Below, piece by piece: positions 34,270 through 43,849 of a DNA stretch of 64,000 nucleotides. The DNA lies in NCBI RefSeq assembly GCF_003143515.1, contig NZ_CP029343.1, positions 3,720,001 through 3,784,000 of the forward strand, read 5' to 3'. The stretch comes from Massilia oculi. GTDB taxonomy: Bacteria > Pseudomonadota > Gammaproteobacteria > Burkholderiales > Burkholderiaceae_D. The notes below the pieces were generated by a model. The model was not told the DNA's origin. It did not search any database and saw only the letters and a list, made by a program, of their open reading frames with translations. Position 1 is the stretch's first letter. Every line of letters begins with the position of its first letter. Position numbers and translations under genes: made by a program.

Positions 34270-35211
34270 TCAGCGGAAGGTGAAGCCGAACGCCGCCTCG
34301 AACTTCTGGTCGAACTCCTGCGGCGTGAAGCTGTGGTTCTGGCCGCCCGTCGAGGCGATCTTGATTGCGCCCAGCAGGCTGGCGATGCGGCCGCTGGTCG
34401 GCCAGTCGAGGCCATTGGTGATGCCGAACAGCAGGCCGGCGCGGTAGGCGTCGCCGCAGCCGGTCGGGTCGACCACGTTCGCCGCCTGCACGGCCGGGAT
34501 GCGATGATGCTCGCCGCCGGCGTGGATATCCGAACCTTCGGCGCCGCGCGTGATGATCAGCGCATCCAGGCGCGCCGCGATGTCGGCCTGGGAGAGGCCG
34601 GTGCGGTCCATCACCATCTCGAATTCATAGTCGTTGCACGCCAGGTAGCTGGCCTGGCCGATGAAGGTGATCAGCTCGTCGCCCGAGAACATCGGCAGCT
34701 GCTGGCCCGGATCGAACATGAACGGCACCTTGAGCTCGGCGCAGTCGCGCGCGTGCTTGATCATGCCGTCGCGGCCATCCGGCGAGATGATCGCGACCGC
34801 CAGCGGGCCCTGGTCGCCGACGTTGTTCTCGTGCGAGAACTGCATCGCGCCCGGGTGGAAGGCGTTGATCTGGTTGTTGTCCTCGTCGGCGGTGACGAAG
34901 CACTGCGCGGTATACGCGTCGGCGATGGTGCGGATGCCGCGGGTCTGCAGTCCTTGCTCTTCCATGCGCTTGAGGTAGTCGCCGCCGTCCATGCCGATGG
35001 TGCCCATGATCAGCGGCTCGCCGCCCAGCAGCTTGAGGTTGTAGGCGATGTTGGCCGAGCAGCCGCCGTACTCGGTGCGCAGGGTCGGCACCAGGAACGA
35101 CACGTTCACGCGGTGCAGCTGGTCGGCCAGCAGGGTGTCGCCGAAGCGGCCGTGGTATTGCATGATCTTGTCGAATGCGAGCGAGCCGCAGATCAGGGCG
35201 GTTTTGGTCAT
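34270..35211 (-). CDS. PfkB family carbohydrate/nucleoside kinase
   Basis: Cytoplasmic sugar or nucleoside kinase of 313 aa in the ribokinase (PfkB) superfamily; closest in look to adenosine-kinase-like members found in betaproteobacteria. The N-terminal GSLAFDKIM and GGCSANIAYNLKLLGG substrate region and the C-terminal anion hole DPTGCGDAYRAGLL with catalytic Asp are present. The substrate is not certain. I place the start at 35211 (MTKTALICGS), 10 nt after the DUF3426 gene; it is the last gene of the minus-strand acc series. Confidence 0.9.
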   Translation of the reverse strand: MTKTALICGSLAFDKIMQYHGRFGDTLLADQLHRVNVSFLVPTLRTEYGGCSANIAYNLKLLGGEPLIMGTIGMDGGDYLKRMEEQGLQTRGIRTIADAYTAQCFVTADEDNNQINAFHPGAMQFSHENNVGDQGPLAVAIISPDGRDGMIKHARDCAELKVPFMFDPGQQLPMFSGDELITFIGQASYLACNDYEFEMVMDRTGLSQADIAARLDALIITRGAEGSDIHAGGEHHRIPAVQAANVVDPTGCGDAYRAGLLFGITNGLDWPTSGRIASLLGAIKIASTGGQNHSFTPQEFDQKFEAAFGFTFR

Positions 35212-35221
35212 GGGTGAGCCT

Positions 35222-36400
35222 TCAGGGGTAGAAAACGGCAATGTGGTAGCCGGAAGGTTCGAGTCCTTCCAGCCTGAAATGGATCTTGACCGGCTGCTCG
35301 GCGCGCGCGCCGAAGCCGGCGAAGTCGTCGGCGGGAGCGTTGGCCATCCGGGGCGCGTAGTCGCGCGGACCGAACACGCGCCGCACCAGCGGCTTGTCGT
35401 CGGCATCGTTCAGGGTGAGCTCGATGCTGGGCCAGGCCAGCGCAAGGTCGCCGCCGTTGCGCAGCACGGTGCTCAGGGTGTAGGCGTTGCCGCCCAGGGT
35501 AATGAGTTCTCCGGTCTCGATGACCAGCGCGTCCGGCCGCGCCGGCAGGCCGACCTGGCAGCCGAACAGCGCGCAGGTCGAGACCAGGACCGGACGCAGC
35601 GCCGGATAGCGCGCCGCCAGCAGGTCGCGCGAGCTCACCATGGCCTGCACGGCGAGCGCCAGCAACAGCAGGATGCTGCCGGCGACCATCGCGATGCGCA
35701 CGGCCTTGTTCGACTGCTCGCGCTGGCGGCCGCGGCGCACGAAATCGGGCTCGTCGATCTCGGGCACGCGCAGCCTGGGCGTGTCCTCGATCCGGGTCGG
35801 GGTCAGCTTGGAGCGGCGCGAACGGGCGTCGGCGGCGCGTGCGCGCGGGGATTTCGGCGGCAGCGGCGGCGCAGGCGAGACGATCGGTGGCGAGCCGCCG
35901 GCGGATTCGCGCAGCAGCAGCGGCGGCGCGTCGGGCGCCGGCGGGCGCGCGACCGGTTCGGGCTCGTCGTGGCCATCGTCCGGCGCAGGAGCCGCCACGA
36001 TCTCCTCGTCGGCCTGGATGTCGGCCACAGGAGCGGGTGCGGCTTCGGCCTCTACCGCCACATCCTGTTCTTCGTTCCGTTCGGTCAGGGGATGGGGCAG
36101 GATGCCGTACGGTGACAGCGTGCGGTCGAATTCGAGCGTGTAGATCGGCTCTTCGGTGTCCGGAGCGGTATCCGGCGCTCCGGCAGCGTCGATCCCGGGC
36201 GCGTCTTGCGTGACGGCCGGCTCGGCGTCTGGGGCGGGAGAAGGGGAAGACGGCGGGGCGTTCAGGTCGACCAGCCCCGTATTGCCGTCAAAGACCTGCT
36301 GGCAGGCGCCGCAGCGCACGATGCCCCCACGCAGCTTGAGCTGGTCCGCGGCTACGCGGAACAGCGTGCCGCAGTGGGGGCATTGGGTGGCGAGCGCCAT
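35222..36400 (-). CDS. zinc-ribbon and DUF3426 protein
   Basis: Protein of 392 aa: an N-terminal MJ0042-type zinc ribbon (CPHCG and CGACQ, residues 7-34), a long acidic, Pro-rich linker (~50-230), one transmembrane helix (VAGSILLLLALAVQAMV, about residue 245) and a C-terminal DUF3426 domain. The function is unknown. It lies 7 nt after prmA and 10 nt before the PfkB gene, an order kept in many Burkholderiales. Confidence 0.92.
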   Translation of the reverse strand: MALATQCPHCGTLFRVAADQLKLRGGIVRCGACQQVFDGNTGLVDLNAPPSSPSPAPDAEPAVTQDAPGIDAAGAPDTAPDTEEPIYTLEFDRTLSPYGILPHPLTERNEEQDVAVEAEAAPAPVADIQADEEIVAAPAPDDGHDEPEPVARPPAPDAPPLLLRESAGGSPPIVSPAPPLPPKSPRARAADARSRRSKLTPTRIEDTPRLRVPEIDEPDFVRRGRQREQSNKAVRIAMVAGSILLLLALAVQAMVSSRDLLAARYPALRPVLVSTCALFGCQVGLPARPDALVIETGELITLGGNAYTLSTVLRNGGDLALAWPSIELTLNDADDKPLVRRVFGPRDYAPRMANAPADDFAGFGARAEQPVKIHFRLEGLEPSGYHIAVFYP

Positions 36401-36406
36401 GCCTGC

Positions 36407-37357
36407 CTAGCCGCCGGAGCGGGGCGGCGGCGCGCTGTCCTGGCCGAGCGTCCCGTGAAGGGCAACCCAGCCGTCCTGCTCGGCCCAGACGCCCAGCTTG
36501 ATGAAAGGTGCGTAGGCGGCGGCGACTTCTTCCGCCTGGCGCGCCAGCACACCCGACAGGATCAGGTTGCCGCCATCGGCCACGCGGCCGGCCAGCATCG
36601 GCGCCATCAGCTTCAATGGGCTCGACAGGATGTTGGCCACGACGATATCGAACTTGCCGCCCGCATGACGCGCGTTGCCCGAGGCAGCGAAGGTGTCGGG
36701 CAGGTAGTAGTCGATCTCGACGCCGTTGCGCTCGGCGTTGGCGCGCGCCGACTCGATCGCCTGCGGATCGATGTCGACGCCGGCGACGTCGTGCGCGCCC
36801 AGCTTCTTGGCCACCATCGCCAGGATGCCCGAGCCGCAACCGTAGTCCAGCACCGACTTGCCCGGCGCCGGATGGGCCTCGAGCCATTCCATGCACAGGC
36901 GGGTGGTCGGATGGCTGCCGGTGCCGAAGGCCAGGCCCGGATCGAGTTCGAGGATCAGGCCATTCGGGTCTGGCGCCTCGTGCCAGCTCGGCACGACCCA
37001 GATGTTCTTGCCGATGTGGATGGGCTCGAACTGCGACTGGGTCAGGCGCACCCAGTCGGCGTCTTCCACCTTGCGGGTGGTGAAGGCCGGGACGACCGCC
37101 AGCTTGACCGCCTGCGCGGCCTCGGTGACGATCGCCAGCTGGTCGGCGTCTGCCTCGAGCAGGGCCACGACGCGGCTGTGGTCCCATGCGGCCTGGGTCG
37201 GTTCCATGCCCGGTTCGCCGAACAGGGGTTTTTCGTCTTCGGTGCCTTCGTCCGCATCCTCGACGGACACCGACAGCGCGCCGGCTTCCATCAGGGCGTC
37301 GGACAGCGCTTCCGCGTGGTCGCGGGCGATCTCGATGACGACTTCAGTCCAGCTCAT
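36407..37357 (-). CDS. prmA: ribosomal protein L11 methyltransferase
   Basis: SAM-dependent enzyme that trimethylates residues of ribosomal protein L11. The 316-aa protein has the N-terminal L11-binding domain ([20 protein letters not shown]), then a Rossmann methyltransferase: [16 protein letters not shown], motif [20 protein letters not shown], and the NPP-like NILSSPL. The ATG overlaps the accC stop by 3 nt, so it is translated with accC. Confidence 0.96.
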   Translation of the reverse strand: MSWTEVVIEIARDHAEALSDALMEAGALSVSVEDADEGTEDEKPLFGEPGMEPTQAAWDHSRVVALLEADADQLAIVTEAAQAVKLAVVPAFTTRKVEDADWVRLTQSQFEPIHIGKNIWVVPSWHEAPDPNGLILELDPGLAFGTGSHPTTRLCMEWLEAHPAPGKSVLDYGCGSGILAMVAKKLGAHDVAGVDIDPQAIESARANAERNGVEIDYYLPDTFAASGNARHAGGKFDIVVANILSSPLKLMAPMLAGRVADGGNLILSGVLARQAEEVAAAYAPFIKLGVWAEQDGWVALHGTLGQDSAPPPRSGG

Positions 37358-38754
37358 TCTTGTACCTTGGCTTCCGATTTGGCGCCGAGCGCCGTTTCCT
37401 TCGGCAGGTCGGGCTTGGCGGCCAGCTTCTGCTCCAGGTAGTGGATATTGGTGCCGCCTTCGATGAACCGGGCGTCGACCATCAGTTCGCGGTGCAGCGG
37501 AATATTGGTGAGGATACCTTCGACCACCATTTCGGAGAGCGCGATTTGCATGCGGCGGATCGCTTGCTCACGGGTCGCACCGTAAGAAATTACCTTGCCG
37601 ATCATCGAGTCGTAATGAGGTGGCACATAGTAGCCCGCATACGAGTGCGAATCGACACGGATGCCAGGGCCGCCCGGTGGGTGCCAGCCGGTGATGCGGC
37701 CTGGCGACGGGGTGAACTTGAACGGGTCCTCGGCATTGATGCGGCACTCGATCGAATGACCCGACAGCATGATGTCGCGCTGGCGGAAGCGCAGCTTCTC
37801 GCCGCAGGCGATGCGGATCTGCTCCTGCACGATGTCGATCCCGGTGATCATCTCGGTGACCGGGTGCTCGACCTGGACGCGGGTGTTCATCTCGATGAAG
37901 TAGAACTCGCCGTTCTCGTACAGGAATTCGAAGGTGCCGGCGCCGCGGTAGCCGATCTTGCGGCAGGCTTCGGCGCAGCGGTCGCCGATCTTCTCGATGA
38001 GCTTGCGCGGGATGCCCGGCGCCGGCGCTTCCTCGATCACCTTCTGGTGGCGGCGCTGCATCGAGCAGTCGCGTTCGCCCAGCCAGACGGCGTTTTTATG
38101 TTCGTCGGCCAGGATCTGGATTTCCACGTGACGCGGATTTTCCAGATACTTCTCCATATAGACTTCCGGATTGCCGAAGGCGGTGCCGGCTTCGGTCTTG
38201 GTCATCTGCACGGCGTTCAGGAGTGCGGCTTCGGTATGCACCACGCGCATGCCGCGGCCGCCGCCGCCGCCGGCGGCCTTGATGATGACCGGGTAGCCGA
38301 TGCGGCGCGCGGTCTGCACGATTTCCTTCGGATCGTCCGGCAGGGCGCCGTCCGAACCCGGCACGCACGGCACGCCGGCCTTGATCATCGCCTGCTTGGC
38401 CGAGACCTTGTCGCCCATCAGGCGGATCGAGTCGGAACGCGGGCCGATGAAGACGAAGCCGGACTTTTCGACGCGCTCGGCGAAGTCGGCGTTCTCGGAC
38501 AGGAAGCCATAGCCCGGGTGGATCGCTTCGGCGTCGGTCACTTCGGCCGCGCTGATGATCGCGGGCATGTTCAGGTAGCTGAGGGTCGATTGCGCCGGTC
38601 CGATGCAGACCGATTCGTCCGCCAGTTTCACGTACTTGGCGTCCTTGTCGGCCTCGGAGTGGACGACGACCGTCTTGATGCCCAGCTCGCGGCAGGCGCG
38701 CTGGATACGCAGCGCGATTTCACCACGGTTGGCGATGAGGATTTTTTCAAACAT
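37354..38754 (-). CDS. accC: acetyl-CoA carboxylase, biotin carboxylase subunit
   Basis: ATP-grasp enzyme that carboxylates the biotin on AccB, the first half-reaction of malonyl-CoA synthesis. The 466-aa protein starts [17 protein letters not shown], has the ATP-binding loop [10 protein letters not shown], the metal/ATP residues in [20 protein letters not shown], and the catalytic KVIEEAPAP. About 20 residues of extra C-terminal tail ([19 protein letters not shown]) are species-specific. The gene sits 115 nt after accB and overlaps prmA. Confidence 0.98.
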   Translation of the reverse strand: MFEKILIANRGEIALRIQRACRELGIKTVVVHSEADKDAKYVKLADESVCIGPAQSTLSYLNMPAIISAAEVTDAEAIHPGYGFLSENADFAERVEKSGFVFIGPRSDSIRLMGDKVSAKQAMIKAGVPCVPGSDGALPDDPKEIVQTARRIGYPVIIKAAGGGGGRGMRVVHTEAALLNAVQMTKTEAGTAFGNPEVYMEKYLENPRHVEIQILADEHKNAVWLGERDCSMQRRHQKVIEEAPAPGIPRKLIEKIGDRCAEACRKIGYRGAGTFEFLYENGEFYFIEMNTRVQVEHPVTEMITGIDIVQEQIRIACGEKLRFRQRDIMLSGHSIECRINAEDPFKFTPSPGRITGWHPPGGPGIRVDSHSYAGYYVPPHYDSMIGKVISYGATREQAIRRMQIALSEMVVEGILTNIPLHRELMVDARFIEGGTNIHYLEQKLAAKPDLPKETALGAKSEAKVQE

Positions 38755-38869
38755 GGTAGGTCCGGTATTCAGTGAAAACCGGCGCGGCTGAAAGAACAGG
38801 CGGCGCCGGACACGTCATGGGTGAGCCGGCGGCGCGCGTCGTGAGCGCTGGCCGGCTTGGAGAAGCAGA

Positions 38870-39337
38870 TCAGCCGATCACGAACAGTGGCTGGCCGAAT
38901 TCGACCGGCTGGCCGTTTTCCACGAGGATCTTGGTGACGGTGCCGGACACGTCGGCATCGATTTCGTTCAGGAGCTTCATCGCTTCGATGATGCACAGGG
39001 TGTCGCCTTCCTTGATGCTCTGGCCGACTTCGACGAAGGCGGCGGCGCCAGGCGCGGACGAGCGGTAGAAGGTGCCGACCATCGGCGACTTGACCACGTG
39101 GCCGGTCGGTTCGGCGGCCACGGCCGGCGCGGCGACCGGTGCCGGCGCGGCGGCTGGAGCAGCGGCGGGCGCCGAGTATTGCTGCACGCCCTGGTGCGGC
39201 AGCATGACCATCTGGTTCTGCGGGATTGCGGACGACTTGACGATGCGAACCTTGCTTTCGCCTTCGGTCACTTCGAGTTCGGCGATGTCCGATTCAGCGA
39301 CCAGGTCGATCAAGGTCTTGAGTTTTCGTAGATCCAT
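38870..39337 (-). CDS. accB: acetyl-CoA carboxylase, biotin carboxyl carrier protein
   Basis: Carrier of 155 aa with N-terminal [23 protein letters not shown] (quoted in part by family match), an Ala/Pro-rich hinge (residues ~55-78) and the biotinyl domain (79-155) with the biotin-accepting lysine in EAMKLLNEI (Lys121). It shuttles carboxybiotin between AccC and AccA/AccD, which lie elsewhere. First gene of accB-accC-prmA; the 115-nt gap to accC shows no gene. Confidence 0.97.
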   Translation of the reverse strand: MDLRKLKTLIDLVAESDIAELEVTEGESKVRIVKSSAIPQNQMVMLPHQGVQQYSAPAAAPAAAPAPVAAPAVAAEPTGHVVKSPMVGTFYRSSAPGAAAFVEVGQSIKEGDTLCIIEAMKLLNEIDADVSGTVTKILVENGQPVEFGQPLFVIG

Positions 39338-39432
39338 GTGAAACCCCTTGGAATTATTCGTTTTAGAGAGCAGGCCGCTGCGTCGGAATGGGTCGCGCGG
39401 CCGCTGTTACATGAAGTTGACGTAGATTAACG

Positions 39433-39864
39433 CTATTTAAGTGCGAAGTCGATGGCAAACCGATATCCGTCCGCTCCCAGTCCGCAGATCACGCCGCGCG
39501 CAATGCCGGACAAATAGGAGTGGTGCCGGAAGGACTCGCGTTGGTGGACATTTGAAATATGCACCTCCACGAAGGGAATGGCCACCGAGGCGAACGCATC
39601 GCGCAGGGCTACGCTGGTATGGGTCAGGCCGCCAGGGTTGATGACGATGAAATCCACGCCCTCGGCACGCGCGGCATGGATGCGGTCGATCAACGCTCCC
39701 TCATGGTTACTCTGGAAATACTCCAGCGCCGCGCCGGCCTGGCTGGCCTGCGTGACTGCCGCTTGTTCGATGTCGGCCAACGTCGTCGTACCGTACACCG
39801 CCGGTTCCCGCGTCCCCAATAAATTGAGGTTGGGGCCGTTCAGCAGCAGTAGCTTTTTCGCCAT
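39433..39864 (-). CDS. aroQ: type II 3-dehydroquinate dehydratase
   Basis: Dodecameric enzyme of 143 aa that converts 3-dehydroquinate to 3-dehydroshikimate in the shikimate pathway. The N-terminal [18 protein letters not shown] contains the lid Arg and catalytic Tyr; [15 protein letters not shown] and [16 protein letters not shown] hold the active-site His and substrate contacts. It precedes accB, as in many proteobacteria. A second shikimate gene, aroE, lies at 46949-47776. Confidence 0.97.
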   Translation of the reverse strand: MAKKLLLLNGPNLNLLGTREPAVYGTTTLADIEQAAVTQASQAGAALEYFQSNHEGALIDRIHAARAEGVDFIVINPGGLTHTSVALRDAFASVAIPFVEVHISNVHQRESFRHHSYLSGIARGVICGLGADGYRFAIDFALK

Positions 39865-39995
39865 GGTGAGAGTCTGGTTGCCCGAAAGTCAGGCATTGTG
39901 CCGCCTAGCTCAGCTATTGGCAAGCAGTAAAATTGCCAGTCGATAGGGGAAGTTGGCGGCAGTTATAATCGTACGGTCGTTCACAATTTGGCGCG

Positions 39996-40562
39996 TCACG
40001 ATCCCAGTTTGGCGAGATCGGCGCGCAATTCATCGAACTTCAGTTCGCCCAGATAAGTCTTGATCACCTGCCCATCGGCGCCAATCAACACGGTATACGG
40101 CAAGCCGCCATTCGTATTGCCGAACCCGCGCGACAGCTCGGTGCCGCCCATGCCGCCCACGTACAGCGGATAGGTGACGTTCATTTTTGCGGCAAACTCG
40201 CTCATATTGGTGGGCGAATCGATGCCGATGCCGATCACGTTGAAGCGCTTGCCGCCATCCTCGCTCGCCAGGTGCATCAGTTCGGGCATTTCGCGCACGC
40301 AGGGACCGCACCAGGTGGCCCAGAAATTCACCAGGAGGGGCTTGCCCTTCCACTGGGCCAGCGGCTGGGGCTTGCCTTCGAGGTCGTTGAGCGACTGCGC
40401 ATACAGGTTGACGGCCGGGTTGGTGACCTGGCCGTCGCGGGCGACGGTGGTCGGGGCTGGCAGCACGCTTTGCGCCGGTTTCTTGTAGACCGCCACCACG
40501 GCGCCCATCACGCCGAACAGCGCGGCGACTGCCGCATACGCGGCCAGATGTTTCTTGTTCAT
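39996..40562 (-). CDS. TlpA/ResA-like thiol-disulfide oxidoreductase
   Basis: Membrane-anchored periplasmic thioredoxin-fold protein of 188 aa: an N-terminal helix (YAAVAALFGVMGAVVAVY) followed by the domain with NFWATWCGPCVREMPEL (redox Cys85 and Cys88) and the cis-Pro region GGLPYTVLIG. It probably reduces or oxidises envelope thiols, for example apocytochrome c. It follows the NTase-like gene after 13 nt and reads toward aroQ. Confidence 0.93.
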   Translation of the reverse strand: MNKKHLAAYAAVAALFGVMGAVVAVYKKPAQSVLPAPTTVARDGQVTNPAVNLYAQSLNDLEGKPQPLAQWKGKPLLVNFWATWCGPCVREMPELMHLASEDGGKRFNVIGIGIDSPTNMSEFAAKMNVTYPLYVGGMGGTELSRGFGNTNGGLPYTVLIGADGQVIKTYLGELKFDELRADLAKLGS

Positions 40563-40575
40563 TCGTCAGCTTCCA

Positions 40576-41199
40576 TCAGTTTCCACTCCGGTCGTCCGCC
40601 GCGATCAGGGCGCGCAGGCCGCTCATGTCGATGCGTTGCGGACGGCCGTCGGGGCGCGGCTTGAGGGCGCCGCGCAGGTCTTGATATTCATACAGTTCGG
40701 CATGCACCGTTTCCTTCATCCAGGGGAAGGTCACGGTCTCGACCGGCGCATGGCGGCCGCCCTTGAAATGCGGGGTTTCCGAGATGTCGATATTAACATT
40801 ACGGTTGAGCAAGTAGATCTCTACTTCTTTGGCACTGTCGGCGAACAGCTGGAGGTGGATGTCGTCGTGCTCGCCTGCGGTGCCGTTGAGGACGGCGCCG
40901 GTGAGATAGGGGTTGAAGTCGGCCAGGGCTTCCATCGCCTGCAGCGCGGTCGCGCGCAGGTGCGCCAGGCGCCCGGTGTGCGCAGCGCCGCCGAACAGGG
41001 CCAGGTATTTGCGCACCTCTTCCTCGACTTGCCCGTCGTCGGGCAGCATATTCGGTTTCGGCGCAGTCACGCCCAGGACCTGGCGGGCGGCCTTGCGGCG
41101 GGCGGTATCGAGATCGGCGCCGTCCTGCGCGACCAGGCGCGCAGCAAGCAGGGCGATCTCGTTACGCAACTGGAGGAGATCGGTGTTCAGATTCGGCAT
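40576..41199 (-). CDS. nucleotidyltransferase-like protein, function unknown
   Basis: Soluble protein of 207 aa. Residues ~100-150 look like a minimal nucleotidyltransferase fold: GAVLNGTAGEHDDIHLQLF aligns with the GSxARGxxxSDIDLxV motif and VNIDISE could give the third acidic residue, but the second Asp of the D-x-D pair is His. It may therefore be a degenerate enzyme. Homologues in this group are, as I recall, sometimes labelled as a Mur ligase because they sit next to mpl; the sequence gives no support for that. MPNLN at 41199 or MMPNLN at 41202 is the start. Confidence 0.75.
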   Translation of the reverse strand: MPNLNTDLLQLRNEIALLAARLVAQDGADLDTARRKAARQVLGVTAPKPNMLPDDGQVEEEVRKYLALFGGAAHTGRLAHLRATALQAMEALADFNPYLTGAVLNGTAGEHDDIHLQLFADSAKEVEIYLLNRNVNIDISETPHFKGGRHAPVETVTFPWMKETVHAELYEYQDLRGALKPRPDGRPQRIDMSGLRALIAADDRSGN

Positions 41200-41291
41200 C
41201 ATGCCTTGGATCATACTCTTGAACGGAAAATGACAGCGGCTCGGGTAGAATCGCGTATTCGTCAATTCACTTCCGGTTAGCTATTTTATCC

Positions 41292-42662
41292 ATGCACATT
41301 CATATCCTCGGCATCTGCGGCACCTTCATGGGCGGCCTGGCCGTCCTGGCCAAGGAGGCGGGCCACCGCGTGACCGGTTGCGACGCCAACGTCTATCCTC
41401 CGATGAGCATTCAGCTGGAAGCCCAGGGGATCGAACTGATCCAGGGCTATGGCCCGGAACAGGTGGCGCTGAATCCCGACCTGTATGTGATCGGTAATGT
41501 CATGACACGCGGCAATCCGCTGATCGAAGAGATCCTGAACCGCGGCCTGCCGTATGTCTCCGGCCCGCAGTGGATCGGCGAACACATCTTGCGCGAAAAA
41601 TGGGTGCTGGCCGTGGCCGGCACGCACGGCAAGACCACGACCACCTCGATGCTGGCCTGGATCCTGGAAGACGCGGGCTATGCGCCTGGATTTCTGATCG
41701 GCGGCGTGCCGATGAATTTCGGGGTCTCGGCGCGCCTGCATGGCGACAAACCGAGCGACTTCTTCGTGATCGAGGCCGACGAATACGACACCGCCTTCTT
41801 CGACAAGCGCAGCAAGTTCGTGCACTACCACGCCAAGACGGCGGTGCTGAACAACCTGGAATACGACCACGCCGACATCTTCCCCGACATCGGTGCCATC
41901 GAGACCCAGTTCCACCATCTGGTGCGCACCGTGCCGGGCGTGGGCCGGCTGGTCGTGAATGGCGATGAGGCGTCGATCGGCCGCGTGCTCAAACGCGGCT
42001 GCTGGAGCGACAAGGAAAGCTTCGGCTCGGCCGACGGCGTCGACTGGGCCATGGTCGAGCATCCGGGCGGCGCCAGCTTCGACGTCCTTTTCAAGGGCGA
42101 ACTGCAAGGCACCGTGGGTTGGGACCTGACGGGCAAGCACAACCGCTCGAACGCGCTGGCCGCGATCGCCGCCGCCCGCCACGTCGGCGTGCCGACCGCC
42201 CAGGCAATCGACTCGCTGGCGCGCTTCCAGAACGTGAAGCGCCGCATGGAAGTGCGCGGCGTGGTCAACGATATTACGGTGTACGACGATTTCGCCCATC
42301 ATCCGACGGCGATCGCCACCACGGTCGGCGGCCTGCGCCAGAAGCTGGGCACGGGCGGGCGCATCCTGGCCGTGCTCGAACCGCGCTCGAACACGATGAA
42401 GCTGGGCGCCATGAAGGATGCGCTGCCGGGCAGCCTGAAGGATGCCGACCTGGTGTTCGGCTTCGGCAGCCAGCAGGCGCTGGGCTGGTCGCTGGCCGAC
42501 GCCTTGACACCGCTGGGCAAGATCGCGCACAGCTTCGACCAGATCGACTATATGGTGCAGGCCATCGTGCAACAGGCGCAACCGGGCGACCACATCCTCG
42601 TGATGAGCAATGGCGGCTTCGGTGGCGTGCACCAGAAGCTTCTGGACGCCCTGGCGCCATGA
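41292..42662 (+). CDS. mpl: UDP-MurNAc:L-Ala-gamma-D-Glu-meso-DAP ligase (murein recycling)
   Basis: Mur ligase family enzyme of 456 aa that re-attaches recycled tripeptide to UDP-MurNAc. It has the Mur N-terminal domain (MHIHILGICGTFMGGLAVL), ATP loop GTHGKTTTTSMLAWILE, a metal/substrate segment IEADEYDTAFFDKRSKF typical of Mpl, and the C-terminal ligase domain (VYDDFAHHPTAIATTV). It begins a plus-strand series divergent from the acc series and overlaps the following esterase by 4 nt. Confidence 0.96.
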   Translation: MHIHILGICGTFMGGLAVLAKEAGHRVTGCDANVYPPMSIQLEAQGIELIQGYGPEQVALNPDLYVIGNVMTRGNPLIEEILNRGLPYVSGPQWIGEHILREKWVLAVAGTHGKTTTTSMLAWILEDAGYAPGFLIGGVPMNFGVSARLHGDKPSDFFVIEADEYDTAFFDKRSKFVHYHAKTAVLNNLEYDHADIFPDIGAIETQFHHLVRTVPGVGRLVVNGDEASIGRVLKRGCWSDKESFGSADGVDWAMVEHPGGASFDVLFKGELQGTVGWDLTGKHNRSNALAAIAAARHVGVPTAQAIDSLARFQNVKRRMEVRGVVNDITVYDDFAHHPTAIATTVGGLRQKLGTGGRILAVLEPRSNTMKLGAMKDALPGSLKDADLVFGFGSQQALGWSLADALTPLGKIAHSFDQIDYMVQAIVQQAQPGDHILVMSNGGFGGVHQKLLDALAP

Positions 42663-43261
42663 GCTCGTCGCCTTACCTGCTGTACCTGCACGGCTTTCGT
42701 TCCTCGCCGCGCTCGTTCAAGGCGCGCGTGGTGCAGGAACAGCTCGAGCAGGCCGGCCTGGGCGAAAGACTGATCTGCCCGCAGCTGCCGGCGTCGCCGA
42801 AGGCGGCGATCGACCTCGCGCTGGCGCTGGTGGAACGACTCGCGCCCGCCAACCTGGCCATCGTCGGCTCGTCGCTGGGCGGCTTTTATGCGACCTGGCT
42901 GGCCGAACGCCTGGGCGTGCGCGCGGCCGTCATCAATCCTTCCGTCGATCCGACCCGCAATCTGGAAAAGCACGTGGGCGTGACCACCGCCTGGCACTCC
43001 GACGAACCGTTCGAATTCCGCCAGGAGTACATCGGCGAGCTGCACGACCTGCGCGTGGCGCGGATCACCCGCCCCGAGCGTTACTTCCTGCTGGCCGCGA
43101 CCGGCGACGAAGTGCTGGACTACCGCGACATGGTGGCCCACTATGCTGGAGCGCGCCAGCACGTGATCGAGGGCAGCGACCATGCGATCTCGGAATTCCC
43201 GCAGTATGTGGATGAAGTGCTGGCGTTTTGCGGTCTCGGGCCGGTGGGCGCGGCGCAGTGA
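42659..43261 (+). CDS. YqiA/YcfP-like alpha/beta-fold esterase
   Basis: Hydrolase of 200 aa. It starts PYLLYLHGFRSSPRSFKA, has the nucleophile elbow GSSLGGFYA and later acid/His residues (TGDEVLDY, GSDHAISEF) of a Ser-Asp-His triad. YqiA acts on short acyl or CoA esters in vitro; the natural substrate is unknown. ATG 42659 overlaps the mpl stop, and the gene overlaps ubiC by 4 nt. Confidence 0.92.
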   Translation: MSSSPYLLYLHGFRSSPRSFKARVVQEQLEQAGLGERLICPQLPASPKAAIDLALALVERLAPANLAIVGSSLGGFYATWLAERLGVRAAVINPSVDPTRNLEKHVGVTTAWHSDEPFEFRQEYIGELHDLRVARITRPERYFLLAATGDEVLDYRDMVAHYAGARQHVIEGSDHAISEFPQYVDEVLAFCGLGPVGAAQ

Positions 43262-43848
43262 AGGGGAAATCGTTGCGCCTGGCTGCCTGGCAGCCGCATG
43301 CGCGCGCGGTGCGCGCGCCTGAAGGCATGCACGACTGGCTGGTCACACCCGGTTCGCTGACGGCGCGCCTGGTGGCCAGCAGCGACGCGTTCCGCGTGCG
43401 CCGCCTGCACCAGCGCAGCGCCACCTGTCTGGCAGACGAGGCGCAGGCGATCGGCCTGGCGCGTCCACAGCGGGCCTGGGAACGCGAAGTGCTGCTCGAG
43501 TGCGACGGCGAGCCGGTGGTGTTCGCCCACACGGTGGTGCCGATGGATTGCGACGCCACCGATTGGCCGCTGTTCTCGGCGCTGGGCGAGCGTTCGCTGG
43601 GCACCACGCTGTTCTACGATCCGCTGGTGCGGCGTGGACAACTGGAATTTGCGCGCTTGTCTGCCGACCATCCGCTGGTGCGCCGTGCGCACGCGGCGCT
43701 CGGCGGGCAAGGCGCCACCGACACGACTATTTATTATGCGCGGCGCTGCGTCTATCGCCGCCGTCAAGGCCTGCTCCTGGTCACCGAGGTATTCTTGCCG
43801 GCGGTACTGACCCTGGGAGCGGCTGCAACCATGAAGAACATTACTTAA
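43258..43848 (+). CDS. ubiC: chorismate pyruvate-lyase
   Basis: Enzyme of 196 aa that converts chorismate to 4-hydroxybenzoate and pyruvate, the first step of ubiquinone synthesis. Family residues are seen in PGSLTARL, REVLLECDGEPVVFAHTVVP and ERSLGTTLFYDP near the active site, with Glu in LLLVTEVFLPA. The start is GTG 43258 within the GTGA overlap with the esterase gene; a 10-codon upstream extension is possible. Confidence 0.93.
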   Translation: MKGKSLRLAAWQPHARAVRAPEGMHDWLVTPGSLTARLVASSDAFRVRRLHQRSATCLADEAQAIGLARPQRAWEREVLLECDGEPVVFAHTVVPMDCDATDWPLFSALGERSLGTTLFYDPLVRRGQLEFARLSADHPLVRRAHAALGGQGATDTTIYYARRCVYRRRQGLLLVTEVFLPAVLTLGAAATMKNIT

Positions 43849-43849
43849 T

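Noticed and set aside
35250..35275. tRNA T-arm-like sequence GGAAGGTTCGAGTCCTTCC
   Set aside because: It lies in the 3' end of the DUF3426 gene, and no acceptor stem, anticodon arm or CCA end can be fitted around it.
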